From the NCBI GenBank assembly GCA_964487915.1, contig CAZASN010000003.1, positions 124,001 through 188,000 on the forward strand: DNA of 64,000 nt, given 5' to 3'. Numbering within the stretch: the first letter of the stretch is position 1; the number at the start of each line of letters is the position of its first letter. The notes under the pieces are model-generated. The model was given only the letters and a program-made list of their open reading frames with translations. It had not been told where the DNA came from and searched no databases. Shown here piece by piece: positions 42,106 through 50,784 of this stretch. Position numbers and translations under genes: made by a program. This DNA comes from Proruminimicrobium sp964487915. Lineage in GTDB: Bacteria > Elusimicrobiota > Endomicrobiia > Endomicrobiales > Endomicrobiaceae.

Positions 42106-42699
42106 TTAAAATATTATTTTATTTCTTTTTATTGATAATCTTTCGGCTTTAATAACAGCCTTTACGTTACTGATGCTTTCTTTAAGTTTGTCGTTAATTA
42201 TCAAGTAATCGTATTTGCAAATATATTTTATTTCTTTTTTGGCGTTTTCAATTCTTGTTTTGATTGTTTCAACGGAATCTTTATTCCTTTTTATAAGTCT
42301 GTTTTTCAATTCTTTTAAAGTGGGAGTCATTATAAACAGCATTAACGCGTGTTTGTATTGTTTTTTGATATTCAAAGCGCCTTGCACGTCTATATCAAGA
42401 AGAACGTCTCTGCCCTTTGACAAGGTTCCGTGCAATACTTTCTTGCTTGTTCCGTAATAATTGTCATGTACTTTCGCCCATTCGGCGAATTTACCGGACT
42501 TAATATCCCGTTTAAAAGTTTTCTCGTCAACGAAAAAATATTCTCTTCCGCTTTTTTCTCCGGCTCTCGGCGCTCTTGTAGTAGTGGACACAGAATAAAT
42601 TATATTTTTATCATCTTTTATTATGGCGTCGCAGATGCTGGTTTTACCGGCGCCGGACGGAGCCGACACAATAATAATCATACCGTTTTTTTTATTCAT
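42106..42699 (-). CDS. gmk: Guanylate kinase
   Basis: A 197-residue enzyme converting GMP to GDP. The P-loop is VSAPSGAGKTSICDAI at residues 9-24. STTTRAPRAGEKSGREYFFV is the GMP-binding segment, and DVLLDIDVQGALNIK is the next landmark. Length is typical. Its ATG overlaps the yebC stop by one base (TAATG). Confidence 0.97.
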   Translation of the reverse strand: MNKKNGMIIIVSAPSGAGKTSICDAIIKDDKNIIYSVSTTTRAPRAGEKSGREYFFVDEKTFKRDIKSGKFAEWAKVHDNYYGTSKKVLHGTLSKGRDVLLDIDVQGALNIKKQYKHALMLFIMTPTLKELKNRLIKRNKDSVETIKTRIENAKKEIKYICKYDYLIINDKLKESISNVKAVIKAERLSIKRNKIIF

Positions 42700-43448
42700 T
42701 ATACGCTGAATTTTTCCATATCTTCTTTGGAAATATCAAAATTGGCAAAGACATTTTTTACATCGTCGTATTCTTCAAGCTCATCCATAAGTTTTATCAT
42801 ATGCTCCGCGTCTTCGCCCGTAAGTTTTACGTATGTCTGGGGAATCAGGGAAACTTCAGAATTTGAAATCTTTATATTTTTTGCGGCAAGAGCGCTTTTT
42901 ACAGCTTCAGTTTCTTCGGGTTTTGTATAAATTTCATAAATTTCGTCTTCAACCGAAAAATCATCGGCGCCGTTTTCAAGGGCAAGCGTCATAATCGTAT
43001 CTTCATCGGAACTTGATTTGTCTACCGATATGTATCCTTTTCTTGAAAACATCCAGCCTACGCACCCCGATTCTCCGAGATTCCCGGAATGTTTTGAAAA
43101 TATTTTTCTTATTTCAGCGGATGTTCTGTTTTTATTATCAGTGGTCGTTTCAACGATCAGAGCAACTCCTCCCGGACCGTATCCTTCGTATGTTATTTCT
43201 TCATACATTACGCCCGGAATTTCACCCGTTCCGCGCTGTATGGCTTTTTTTATGTTATCCTGAGGCATATTGGCTTCTCTTGCATCGCTTATTGCCTTTC
43301 TTAATCTGGCATTGTTCTCGGGATTACCTCCGCTTTCTTTTGCAGAAACAACGATTTCTCTGATAATTTTCGTAAATACTTTGCCTCTTTTTGAATCTGT
43401 TGCGGCTTTTTTGTGCTTAATACTGGCCCATTTATTATGACCTGACAT
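42699..43448 (-). CDS. YebC/PmpR-family regulator or translation factor
   Basis: A 249-residue protein. SGHNKWASIKHKKAATDSKR at the start, NMPQDNIKKAIQRGTGE and YEGYGPGGVALIVETTTDNK are diagnostic. Members were described as transcription regulators, and some (YebC2) help ribosomes on proline stretches. It lies 13 bp after the MORN lipoprotein gene on the same strand. Confidence 0.95.
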   Translation of the reverse strand: MSGHNKWASIKHKKAATDSKRGKVFTKIIREIVVSAKESGGNPENNARLRKAISDAREANMPQDNIKKAIQRGTGEIPGVMYEEITYEGYGPGGVALIVETTTDNKNRTSAEIRKIFSKHSGNLGESGCVGWMFSRKGYISVDKSSSDEDTIMTLALENGADDFSVEDEIYEIYTKPEETEAVKSALAAKNIKISNSEVSLIPQTYVKLTGEDAEHMIKLMDELEEYDDVKNVFANFDISKEDMEKFSV

Positions 43449-43461
43449 ACAAAACTCCTTA

Positions 43462-44379
43462 TTAATATCTTATTTTAAAAATTTGTTTTCCCGTGCCGTC
43501 AAATGCCGTTCTTGAAATTTGCCTGCCGTTGCTGTAAACATCTATATACAACGGAATTTCAGAATTATTATTGCTGTATATTTTTGTTTCGCCGTCTAAT
43601 TTTCCGTCTTTATATTTTTCTATTCTATTAATAGCGCCGTCTTCATAATATATTCTTGTTTCGCCGGCAAGTTTGGCGTTGGAATAATTGTATTCTTTCA
43701 TTAATATCCCGTTTGAAAAATATTCTTTGCTGTATCCTTCTTTTTTGCCGTTATAATATTCGGTTTCGGTTTTGACTGTTCCCGTAACAAAAAACTCTTT
43801 GTAAACGCCGTCCAATACCCCGTTATAATACTGTGCCGAAGTTAAAAGTGTGCCGGTAGGAGAATATTTTCTTAATGTCCCGTTTAAAAGATTATTTTTA
43901 TAAACCGCTTCGCTTTTTTTGTTTCCGTTATCGTAATATTCCGAAACCTGGCCTTCAAGCTCTCCGTTTTTGTAATTCTTTACGTATTCTAAATTTCCGT
44001 TTGGGTAATATTTTTTATTGACGCCTTCAAGTTTTCCGGCATTGTAATTAATTTCCGCCACAAGTTTTTTGTCCATGTCATATTGTTTTACCAAACCTTT
44101 CGGAGTTTCGCCTTCAAATAAAATAACTTTCCCGTTTTTATCCAATTTTTCTTTGGCGACAACTTTATCATTAACTACATATTCATATTCTCTTGGCACT
44201 CCGTTTGTCACAAGAACAAGTCTTTTTTCTGTATAAAAAGGATCTTCCGATGCAATCTGATCGCCGGGTTCTGTTACGGATATAGGAAAGGATTCTTCTT
44301 TAGGCTTTTGGGTTGAAGAACATGAAAATAAAGCAAATAAAGAAAAAAATGCAGCACACAATAACAGGAAACATCTCAT
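43462..44379 (-). CDS. MORN-like (YwqK-type) repeat lipoprotein
   Basis: A 305-residue protein with a lipoprotein signal: hydrophobic residues 4-18 and lipobox LFSC with Cys20. From residue 90 to 290 about eight repeats of some 23 residues occur (for example YYPNGNLEYVKNYKNGELEG, YYDNGNKKSEAVYKNNLLNG, YFSNGILMKEYNYSNAKLAG). These are the YwqK/MORN_2 type and build a beta-sheet. The function is unknown. It would sit in the inner or outer membrane facing the periplasm. Its ATG overlaps the atpC stop by one base (TAATG), so translation is coupled to the ATP synthase operon. Confidence 0.85.
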   Translation of the reverse strand: MRCFLLLCAAFFSLFALFSCSSTQKPKEESFPISVTEPGDQIASEDPFYTEKRLVLVTNGVPREYEYVVNDKVVAKEKLDKNGKVILFEGETPKGLVKQYDMDKKLVAEINYNAGKLEGVNKKYYPNGNLEYVKNYKNGELEGQVSEYYDNGNKKSEAVYKNNLLNGTLRKYSPTGTLLTSAQYYNGVLDGVYKEFFVTGTVKTETEYYNGKKEGYSKEYFSNGILMKEYNYSNAKLAGETRIYYEDGAINRIEKYKDGKLDGETKIYSNNNSEIPLYIDVYSNGRQISRTAFDGTGKQIFKIRY

Positions 44380-44810
44380 TATTTAGCACCTCTGTTTCTG
44401 TTTTTTATTTTGTTTTTATCAAACATTTTAAGTTCCAAAATCGCTTTCTGCAAATTATGCTCGTTTATCGCCGAATTTAAAATATCTTTTTTCTTGAGCT
44501 GTTCTTCCGCATATTTTTGAGCCTGAATTATTTTCTGTTCATCTAATTCTTCGGATCTTACGGCAAAATCGGCCATTATGCTTGCGACATTGCCCGATAT
44601 CTCAAGAAAACCGCCCATTATGGAAATAAACTTTTTTTCCCCTTCGCTTTCTATCTCTACCTGCCCCCCCGATAATTTTGTTATTAAATCGGAATGTTCA
44701 GGAAGAATTGTTATTATACCACTTTCGGTCGGCAATGTCATCTGCGATACTTCGCCGCTGAAAACAGTGCCTTCGGGAGACAGTATATCTAATTTAAACA
44801 GTTTTGTCAT
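44379..44810 (-). CDS. atpC: F-type ATP synthase epsilon subunit
   Basis: A 143-residue central-stalk protein. The N-terminal beta-sandwich has LDILSPEGTVFSGEVSQMTL and EHSDLITKLSGGQVEI. The C-terminal helical hairpin (about 88-130) contains EELDEQKIIQAQKYAEEQLK, where ALERA-like sequence would lie in other species. The last ten residues are basic. It is the last core atp gene of the operon and is overlapped by the MORN lipoprotein gene. Confidence 0.94.
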   Translation of the reverse strand: MTKLFKLDILSPEGTVFSGEVSQMTLPTESGIITILPEHSDLITKLSGGQVEIESEGEKKFISIMGGFLEISGNVASIMADFAVRSEELDEQKIIQAQKYAEEQLKKKDILNSAINEHNLQKAILELKMFDKNKIKNRNRGAK

Positions 44811-44823
44811 TGGATTTTACCTG

Positions 44824-46236
44824 TTATTTCTTTATATTTGCTTTTGATACAACTTCTTCTATCGTACCTGCCATATAGAAATTTTGTTCCGATATGCCGT
44901 CATGTTTGCCCTCAATAATTTCTTTAAAGCCTTTTATGGTATCTTTAAGTTTAACATATTTTCCGTCAAGGCCGGTAAAAGTTTCGGCCACAAACATAGG
45001 CTGAGTTAAAAATTTCTGTATTTTTCTGGCTCTTGCGACCGTAAGTTTGTCTTCATCCGATAATTCGTCAATACCCAATATAGCTATTATATCCTGCAAA
45101 TCTTTATATCTCTGAAGTATTTTTTTGACGTTCATAGCTACTTCATAATGTTCCTGACCCACGACATTAGGATCTACAAGTCTTGAGGAGGAAGTAAGAG
45201 GGTTTACCGCCGGATATAATCCCTGCTCAACGATTGCCCTGTCAAGAGTAATTGTTGCGTCAAGATGCGAAAAGATGGTTACCGGAGCGGGATCGGTATA
45301 ATCATCGGCAGGAACGTAAATAGCCTGAACCGAAGTTACCGAGCCTTTATTGGTTGAAGCGATTCTTTCCTGAAGTTCTCCCATATCCTGAGCAAGATTA
45401 GGCTGGTATCCTACTGCGGATGACATTCTTCCCAGCAGCGCAGATACTTCGCTGCCTGCCTGCGCAAATCTGTAAATATTGTCAATAAAAAGCAAAACAT
45501 CTTCGCCTTTTTCGTCTCTGAAATATTCCGCCATCGTAAGTCCCGTTAAAGCGACTCTCATTCTGCTTCCGGGCGGTTCGTTCATCTGACCGAAAACAAG
45601 AACGGTTTTATCAAGAACATTTGACTCTTTCATTTCAATCCACAAATCAGTTCCCTCTCTTGATCTTTCGCCGACTCCGGCAAAAACAGAGTGCCCTTCA
45701 TGTTCCATCGCTATATTTCTTATAAGTTCTTTGACGACAACCGTTTTGCCTACGCCGGCTCCGCCGAATATTCCTATTTTGCCTCCCTTTGTAAAAGGAG
45801 CTATTAAATCTATGACTTTTATTCCTGTTTCAAGCACTTCGGGAACCGTCTTCTGTTCGGATAGTTTAGGAGCCGGTTTATGTATTGGGGCAAATTTTGA
45901 AACTTTATTATCTATTTTTTCAAGACCGTCTATAGAATCTCCCAAAACATTAAAAATTCTCCCGAGTGTTTTTTCTCCCACCGGAACGGATATAGGAGCG
46001 TTTGTTCTTGCTACCTTTGCGCCTCTCTTTAATCCGTCGGTAGAACCAAGCGCGATAGCTCTTATTTCAAAATTGTCAAGCTGAAACATCGTTTCCAGAA
46101 CAAGTTTTGTTCCGTTTGCGTTTTCAATGTGAAGAGCCTCATAGACATCCGGCGTTTCATTCTGAAACTTTACGTCAACTACCGGACCCTGAATTCTGAT
46201 AACAAAACCTTCATTTTTTCTGATATTATTTTCCAT
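44824..46236 (-). CDS. atpD: F-type ATP synthase beta subunit
   Basis: A 470-residue catalytic subunit. The Walker A motif is GGAGVGKTVVVKELI near residue 160. GERSREGTDLW and LLFIDNIYRFAQAGSEVSAL (Walker B) follow. The adenine pocket AETFTGLDGKYVKLKDTI near residue 420 is also present. The N-terminus has an extra basic stretch of about ten residues. Length matches the family. Confidence 0.97.
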   Translation of the reverse strand: MENNIRKNEGFVIRIQGPVVDVKFQNETPDVYEALHIENANGTKLVLETMFQLDNFEIRAIALGSTDGLKRGAKVARTNAPISVPVGEKTLGRIFNVLGDSIDGLEKIDNKVSKFAPIHKPAPKLSEQKTVPEVLETGIKVIDLIAPFTKGGKIGIFGGAGVGKTVVVKELIRNIAMEHEGHSVFAGVGERSREGTDLWIEMKESNVLDKTVLVFGQMNEPPGSRMRVALTGLTMAEYFRDEKGEDVLLFIDNIYRFAQAGSEVSALLGRMSSAVGYQPNLAQDMGELQERIASTNKGSVTSVQAIYVPADDYTDPAPVTIFSHLDATITLDRAIVEQGLYPAVNPLTSSSRLVDPNVVGQEHYEVAMNVKKILQRYKDLQDIIAILGIDELSDEDKLTVARARKIQKFLTQPMFVAETFTGLDGKYVKLKDTIKGFKEIIEGKHDGISEQNFYMAGTIEEVVSKANIKK

Positions 46237-46264
46237 TACTGTATCCTCGCTGCTTTATAATCTT

Positions 46265-47107
46265 TTAACTTATAAGACCGTTTGCCAAATCAAGAATTTC
46301 ATTAGTAATTCTTTCCTGCCTTGACTTGTTATAAACAGTCGTCAAAAAACCCGAAATTTCATTCGCGTTTTCTTTTGAATTGCTCATTGCCTGCATTCTG
46401 GCCGCCTGTTCGGACGCATAAGCGTTCATAATCATATCATAAAATTCAACTTCAAAATAATACGGCAAAAGACTTTCAAAAACTTCTTTCGGAGAAGGTT
46501 CAAATATATGAATGCCTTTATCTACAAAAGTTTTATCTATCGATATGGGAGCAAGAATCTCCGTTAAGGGATTTTGCACCATACGGTTTTTAAAATTAGT
46601 ATAAACGACTTCAACAGCGTCTATTTTATTTTGCGAATGGTAAGTTTCTATAAATTTCAGCATATGCGTAAATTCGGAATATTTAGGAAAAGTCGTACCC
46701 ATATTGAAAGACGCTACAACGTTAAATCCTCGTTTAACGCAAAACATCTGGGCTTTCTTTCCTACGGTAACGACATAATCTTGCTTAGAAACTTTTGAAA
46801 CAAATTCAGAAAATAAATTCGCAAGAAGCCCTCCGCATAAACCTTTGTCGGGCGACAGTATATAAACGAGTTTTTTACCCGTTGCCGGTTCTTTTTTAAA
46901 AAAAGAATTTTCTATTTCATTGCCGTGTTTGGTCAAAAGTTTTTGCACAACCGTTTTTACTCTTTCGGCATACGGCCTGTTTTTTTCAACAGCCGTTTGG
47001 GCTTTTTTTATTTTGGATGCGGCTATCATTTCCATAGCCTTTGAAATCTGCGCTATATTATCAGCCGTTTTTATTCTTTTTTTTATCTGCTGCAAACTTT
47101 CAGCCAT
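46265..47107 (-). CDS. atpG: F-type ATP synthase gamma subunit
   Basis: A 280-residue rotor shaft. The N-terminal coil KKRIKTADNIAQISKAMEMI and the C-terminal coil ASEQAARMQAMSNSKENANE with NKSRQERITNEILDL are the conserved regions. DKGLCGGLLANLF lies in the central domain. Gene order atpB-E-F-H-A-G-D-C is complete. Confidence 0.96.
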   Translation of the reverse strand: MAESLQQIKKRIKTADNIAQISKAMEMIAASKIKKAQTAVEKNRPYAERVKTVVQKLLTKHGNEIENSFFKKEPATGKKLVYILSPDKGLCGGLLANLFSEFVSKVSKQDYVVTVGKKAQMFCVKRGFNVVASFNMGTTFPKYSEFTHMLKFIETYHSQNKIDAVEVVYTNFKNRMVQNPLTEILAPISIDKTFVDKGIHIFEPSPKEVFESLLPYYFEVEFYDMIMNAYASEQAARMQAMSNSKENANEISGFLTTVYNKSRQERITNEILDLANGLIS

Positions 47108-47128
47108 TTTGTCCTCAAAAAATAATTT

Positions 47129-48643
47129 TTAAATAACGGTTTTTTTGCACTCTTCTATTCTTTTTTTAAGTTCCGAAAGAGTAGTCTCGTCAAGTTTTTT
47201 GTTTCCCGATATTTTTGTCACAAGTTCTTTGTAATTAGTTTTTATAAAATCAATTATTTTTCCTTCTATTTCCAAAACTCTCTCTATCGGAACGTCATCC
47301 ATGCAGCCCGAAGTAGCAGAATATATCGCTATTACTTCCGAAACTTCGTCATAAGGCTGATACTGAGGCTGTTTTAAAATTTCCGTCAAAACTTTTCCCC
47401 TGAGAAGTTTTTTTAACGTATCATCGTCAAGATCTGAACCGAACTGCGCAAAACTCTGCAGTTCTCTGAATTGCGACAGTTCAAGCCTTACGGGCCCTGC
47501 AAGCTGCTTCATAGGCTTAGTCTGTGCTGCTCCTCCTACTCTTGAAACAGATAAGCCCACATTTAAAGCCGGTCTTATTCCTGCGTTAAACAAATCGGCT
47601 TCAAGATATATCTGCCCGTCGGTAATTGATATGACGTTTGTCGGAATATAAGCCGACATATCGTTTCCCTGCGTTTCTATAATAGGAAGCGCGGTTAAAG
47701 TGCCGCCTCCGTTTTTATCCGAAAGTCTTACGGCTCTTTCCAAAAGTCTTGAATGCAGATAAAAAATATCTCCGGGATATGCTTCTCTTCCGGCAGGTTT
47801 TCTCAATAAAAGAGACAATTGTCTGTAAGCCCAGGCGTGCTTTGTCAAATCATCATAGACTACAAGAACGTCCTCTCCTTTGTCTGCAAAGTATTCTCCG
47901 ATCGCGCATGCGGCAAAAGGAGCTATATACTGCAAAGAGGCCGTATCCGACGCCGTAGCCGAAACGATTATAGTATAATCAAGCGCCCCTTCTTCTTTGA
48001 GTTTTGCGACTATTCTGGCCACATTTGATCTTTTCTGACCTATGGCGCAGTAGACGCATATTACTTTCTTAAGTCCCAGATCAAGTTTTTTCTGGTTTAT
48101 TATAGTATCTATGGCAATGGCGGTTTTTCCCGTATTTCTGTCGCCTATAATAAGCTCTCTCTGGCCTCTTCCTATGGGGATCATCGCATCAATAGCTTTT
48201 ATTCCTGTTTTTATAGGTCTGTCAACCGGGCTTCTTTCAATTATACCGGCCGCTATTTTTTCAAAAGGATACAATTTACCGTCGTCTATTTTCAATTCTT
48301 TTTCATCAAGCGGAATTCCTAAAGGATCTACTACGCGTCCTATCAGTTTCTCGGAAACTTTTATACCGAGAATTTTTCCTGTTGTAGTAACTTTCATTCC
48401 TCTTGTAACTTCAATATCTGACAACAGCACTATATAAACGGCGTCCTCGTCTAAATTTAACACAAGTCCTTTCGCCTTATTTTCAAATTCAACTTCTTCG
48501 CCGTATCCTACCCCGGAAAGGCCCGTAGCCCTTACAATCCCGTCTCCTACGGTATCAACCGTTCCGTAATTGACAAGTTCCGGACTGATGTCGGCGGAAT
48601 TAAGTTTTTCTTCAATTTGTTTTATAAGTTCTTCTGGTTTCAT
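47129..48643 (-). CDS. atpA: F-type ATP synthase alpha subunit
   Basis: A 504-residue non-catalytic nucleotide-binding subunit. The Walker A motif GDRNTGKTAIAIDTIINQK is near residue 170, and VLVVYDDLTKHAWAYRQLSL is the Walker B region. SVSRVGGAAQTKPMKQLAG is the conserved arginine loop. It overlaps the atpH stop by 4 bp. Confidence 0.97.
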   Translation of the reverse strand: MKPEELIKQIEEKLNSADISPELVNYGTVDTVGDGIVRATGLSGVGYGEEVEFENKAKGLVLNLDEDAVYIVLLSDIEVTRGMKVTTTGKILGIKVSEKLIGRVVDPLGIPLDEKELKIDDGKLYPFEKIAAGIIERSPVDRPIKTGIKAIDAMIPIGRGQRELIIGDRNTGKTAIAIDTIINQKKLDLGLKKVICVYCAIGQKRSNVARIVAKLKEEGALDYTIIVSATASDTASLQYIAPFAACAIGEYFADKGEDVLVVYDDLTKHAWAYRQLSLLLRKPAGREAYPGDIFYLHSRLLERAVRLSDKNGGGTLTALPIIETQGNDMSAYIPTNVISITDGQIYLEADLFNAGIRPALNVGLSVSRVGGAAQTKPMKQLAGPVRLELSQFRELQSFAQFGSDLDDDTLKKLLRGKVLTEILKQPQYQPYDEVSEVIAIYSATSGCMDDVPIERVLEIEGKIIDFIKTNYKELVTKISGNKKLDETTLSELKKRIEECKKTVI

Positions 48644-48996
48644 AAATTCTCTCTTATATCTTTCATTATTTTTTCAATCATGCCGGATACCGTATAATCA
48701 AGGGAATAATCGCCGAAATTTATTTTTATTCCGGCGCCAATCTCTTCATCCCGTCTGACAAAAACAATTCTTTTGCCCGGAAATTTGCCGTAAATTTTAT
48801 TTTTTGCGGCTTCGGTTAAATCTCCGGCGTATTTTACGACCGCGGTCTTTTGTCTTTCGGCATTATTTATATATCTTAAAAAAAGTTTCATGTCCGATTT
48901 TGACATATTGTCAAAAATCCATTTTACTACATTATCGGACGCGTCTCCGCTTTCAACTATTAAGTCAGCCAGTTTTTTAATTTGTTTCTTCATCAT
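48640..48996 (-). CDS. atpH: F-type ATP synthase delta subunit, shortened (118 residues)
   Basis: Position between atpF and atpA plus the C-terminal segment RRDEEIGAGIKINFGDYSLD identifies delta, which links the stator to the alpha subunits. The usual length is about 180; here only 118 residues exist. The C-terminal domain is recognisable, but the N-terminal six-helix bundle that binds alpha is reduced to about 45 residues of helix. The ATG overlaps atpF by 20 bp, and I see no longer in-frame start or frameshift. Either the domain is highly diverged or it has been lost in this lineage. Confidence 0.82.
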   Translation of the reverse strand: MMKKQIKKLADLIVESGDASDNVVKWIFDNMSKSDMKLFLRYINNAERQKTAVVKYAGDLTEAAKNKIYGKFPGKRIVFVRRDEEIGAGIKINFGDYSLDYTVSGMIEKIMKDIRENL

Positions 48997-49498
48997 AATC
49001 GGTCTTCTCTATTTTTTCAACGGCCTTTGACAAAATCGCCGATTTTTCCTGCTCGGTAAAAATTTCAGAAAGCACTTTTGAAACTATCTTACGGGAAATA
49101 TCAACAGACATTTGTCCTATTTTTCTGCTTGTTCTTTCAAATTCTTCAAGCGCCTGTTTTTTAGCTTCGTCAACTATAACCGAAGACTGTTTTTTTGCGT
49201 CTTCAACGCTTTTGTCTTTAAGAATCTGCGCGGTATTTTTTGTGTTTTCCAAAATCTTGTCGGCATCGGTTTTGGCGGCTCTTAAAATTTCATTTTTCTT
49301 TTTATCGGCTTCGTTTAAAGTTTTTTTGGCTTTTTCCGCGTCTTCTAGCCCCTGCCTTATTATTCTGTTTCTCTCGTCAAGCATAGCCATTACCGGCTTA
49401 TACAAAAAAAACTTCAAAAGAAAAAAGACTATAAGGAAATTTAAAATCTGCCCTATAAATAAATCAGTTTCTAATCCGAATAAATTTAGTATATCCAT
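48977..49498 (-). CDS. atpF: F-type ATP synthase b subunit
   Basis: A 173-residue stator stalk. A single N-terminal membrane helix (IGQILNFLIVFFLLKFFLYK) leads into a long charged helix with VMAMLDERNRIIRQGLEDAE and KKKNEILRAAKTDADKILEN that forms the dimeric stalk. It ends at IEKTDYDEETN, overlapping atpH by 20 bp. Confidence 0.95.
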   Translation of the reverse strand: MDILNLFGLETDLFIGQILNFLIVFFLLKFFLYKPVMAMLDERNRIIRQGLEDAEKAKKTLNEADKKKNEILRAAKTDADKILENTKNTAQILKDKSVEDAKKQSSVIVDEAKKQALEEFERTSRKIGQMSVDISRKIVSKVLSEIFTEQEKSAILSKAVEKIEKTDYDEETN

Positions 49499-49504
49499 AA
49501 TTTT

Positions 49505-49714
49505 TTACTTTAAAACAAACGCAGAAACCAAAGCGTATATCGCGATTGATTCCGCAAACGCCATAGCTATAAGCATGTTTGTCAAAATTTTACCGGTAGC
49601 TTCCGGATTTCTTCCAATCGCTTCAACCGCTTTTGCGCCTATCAAACCTATTGCTATTCCCGGGCCGATTCCGCCGACTGCTACTACCATTGCGCCTGCT
49701 AATGTAACTGTCAT
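49505..49714 (-). CDS. atpE: F-type ATP synthase c subunit
   Basis: A 69-residue proteolipid hairpin from ATG 49714, which has a strong AGGAGG ribosome site; an upstream in-frame start at 49741 is unlikely. Helix 1 contains GGIGPGIAIGLIGAKAVEAI, the loop is GRNPEATG, and helix 2 has AMAFAESIAIYALVSAFVLK with ion-binding Glu55. The Gln found in helix 1 of Na+-type rings is Ile22 here and residue 57 is Ile, though Ser56 remains. This favours H+ over Na+ but does not prove it. Confidence 0.95.
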   Translation of the reverse strand: MTVTLAGAMVVAVGGIGPGIAIGLIGAKAVEAIGRNPEATGKILTNMLIAMAFAESIAIYALVSAFVLK

Positions 49715-49742
49715 TTTTTCCTCCTGAAAATATATCTTCAAA

Positions 49743-50507
49743 CTAATGTTGTTTATCCGTCATCATACTCATAAAAACCATCGTAAGCATTGCAAAAACT
49801 ATAGCCTGTATAAGAGAGACCAAAGTCTCCAAAAGCATAAAAGGAACTTTTGCAAGAGACTGCGCCAAAATTATAAAAAAAGACGGCATCGGAAGCGAAC
49901 CTATAATTGAAGTAACGGTTCCAAAAACCACTTCTCCCGCCCATATGTTTCCAAACAATCTGAATGAAAAAGAAAGAATTTTTGTAAACTCGCCTATAAA
50001 TTCCAAAAGTCCGACAAATAAAAATATAGGAAGCATCTGAAAAGATATGAATCTGCCGATATATGATTTAACGCCGGTATATTTTATTGAATATATATGC
50101 GTTACCGACAAAGAAATAACCGCAAGAGCAAGCGTAAGATTTAAATCGCTTGTCGCGGTTCTTAAAAAAGCATAACCTTCGTGTTCTGAACCTGCGGCGT
50201 GAAATCTTATGGTTTCAACGCCCGGAATCAAACCCATAAAGTTTGATATGAATATTAAAATAAAAAAAGTCGTAACCCACGGATAAATATATTCGGCTCT
50301 TGCCCCCGCGACGTCTTTTGTGTTTTTATAAAAATATTCAACCACCATTTCACAAATATTCTGAAATTTACCCGGATACAAAGAAACCGAAAATCTGAAT
50401 GCAAAAATTACGGCTATTATAATTATATCGGTAACAACGGTCATCAGAACGGTATTTGTAATCGGTATTCCAAAAACTGTCGTTAAAATATTTGGTGCTA
50501 TCGTCAT
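49743..50507 (-). CDS. atpB: F-type ATP synthase a subunit
   Basis: A 254-residue membrane protein forming the ion half-channels. Five to six hydrophobic segments are visible. The essential arginine lies in ILSFSFRLFGNIWAGEVV near residue 178. FFILIFISNFMGLIPGVE and LVSLIQAIVFAMLTMVFMSM (C-terminus) are other landmarks. No atpI gene precedes it. It is the first gene of the operon, downstream of two near-identical promoters. Confidence 0.95.
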   Translation of the reverse strand: MTIAPNILTTVFGIPITNTVLMTVVTDIIIIAVIFAFRFSVSLYPGKFQNICEMVVEYFYKNTKDVAGARAEYIYPWVTTFFILIFISNFMGLIPGVETIRFHAAGSEHEGYAFLRTATSDLNLTLALAVISLSVTHIYSIKYTGVKSYIGRFISFQMLPIFLFVGLLEFIGEFTKILSFSFRLFGNIWAGEVVFGTVTSIIGSLPMPSFFIILAQSLAKVPFMLLETLVSLIQAIVFAMLTMVFMSMMTDKQH

Positions 50508-50563
50508 TCTAAATATTCCTTTATATCCGCTAATTACCAGCTACTACCGACAAATAATTTGCG

Positions 50564-50592
50564 ATTTTACTATTATGGCAAATTCTTGTCAA
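50564..50592 (-). promoter_or_regulatory. Proximal promoter of the atp operon
   Basis: On the minus strand, TTGACA (50587-50592), a 17-bp spacer and TAAAAT (50564-50569) lie about 57 bp before atpB. A CAAATTATTTG palindrome follows the -10 box. It is a close copy of the distal promoter at 50726-50754. Confidence 0.65.
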
Positions 50593-50725
50593 TAATATGA
50601 TTTTTTGTGTTCGGTATTTTTATAACTTGGTGGTTTTTTATTGTAATCCGAAAAATAATGAAAAACAATAAAACATCAGTAATACCATACTTCATTGTAT
50701 TGTAAACCGACTTATCTCATTTGAG

Positions 50726-50754
50726 ATTCTACTATTATAAAAAACCGTTGTCAA
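50726..50754 (-). promoter_or_regulatory. Distal promoter of the atp operon
   Basis: On the minus strand, TTGACA (50749-50754), a 17-bp spacer and TAGAAT (50726-50731) lie 30 bp after the dnaE stop. The sequence ATTATTGACAA and, further on, ATAATAGTAGAATCTCAAAT matches the proximal promoter at almost every base around the boxes. Confidence 0.6.
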
Positions 50755-50784
50755 TAATCAGAATAAACGTCATAAAACAAAAAA

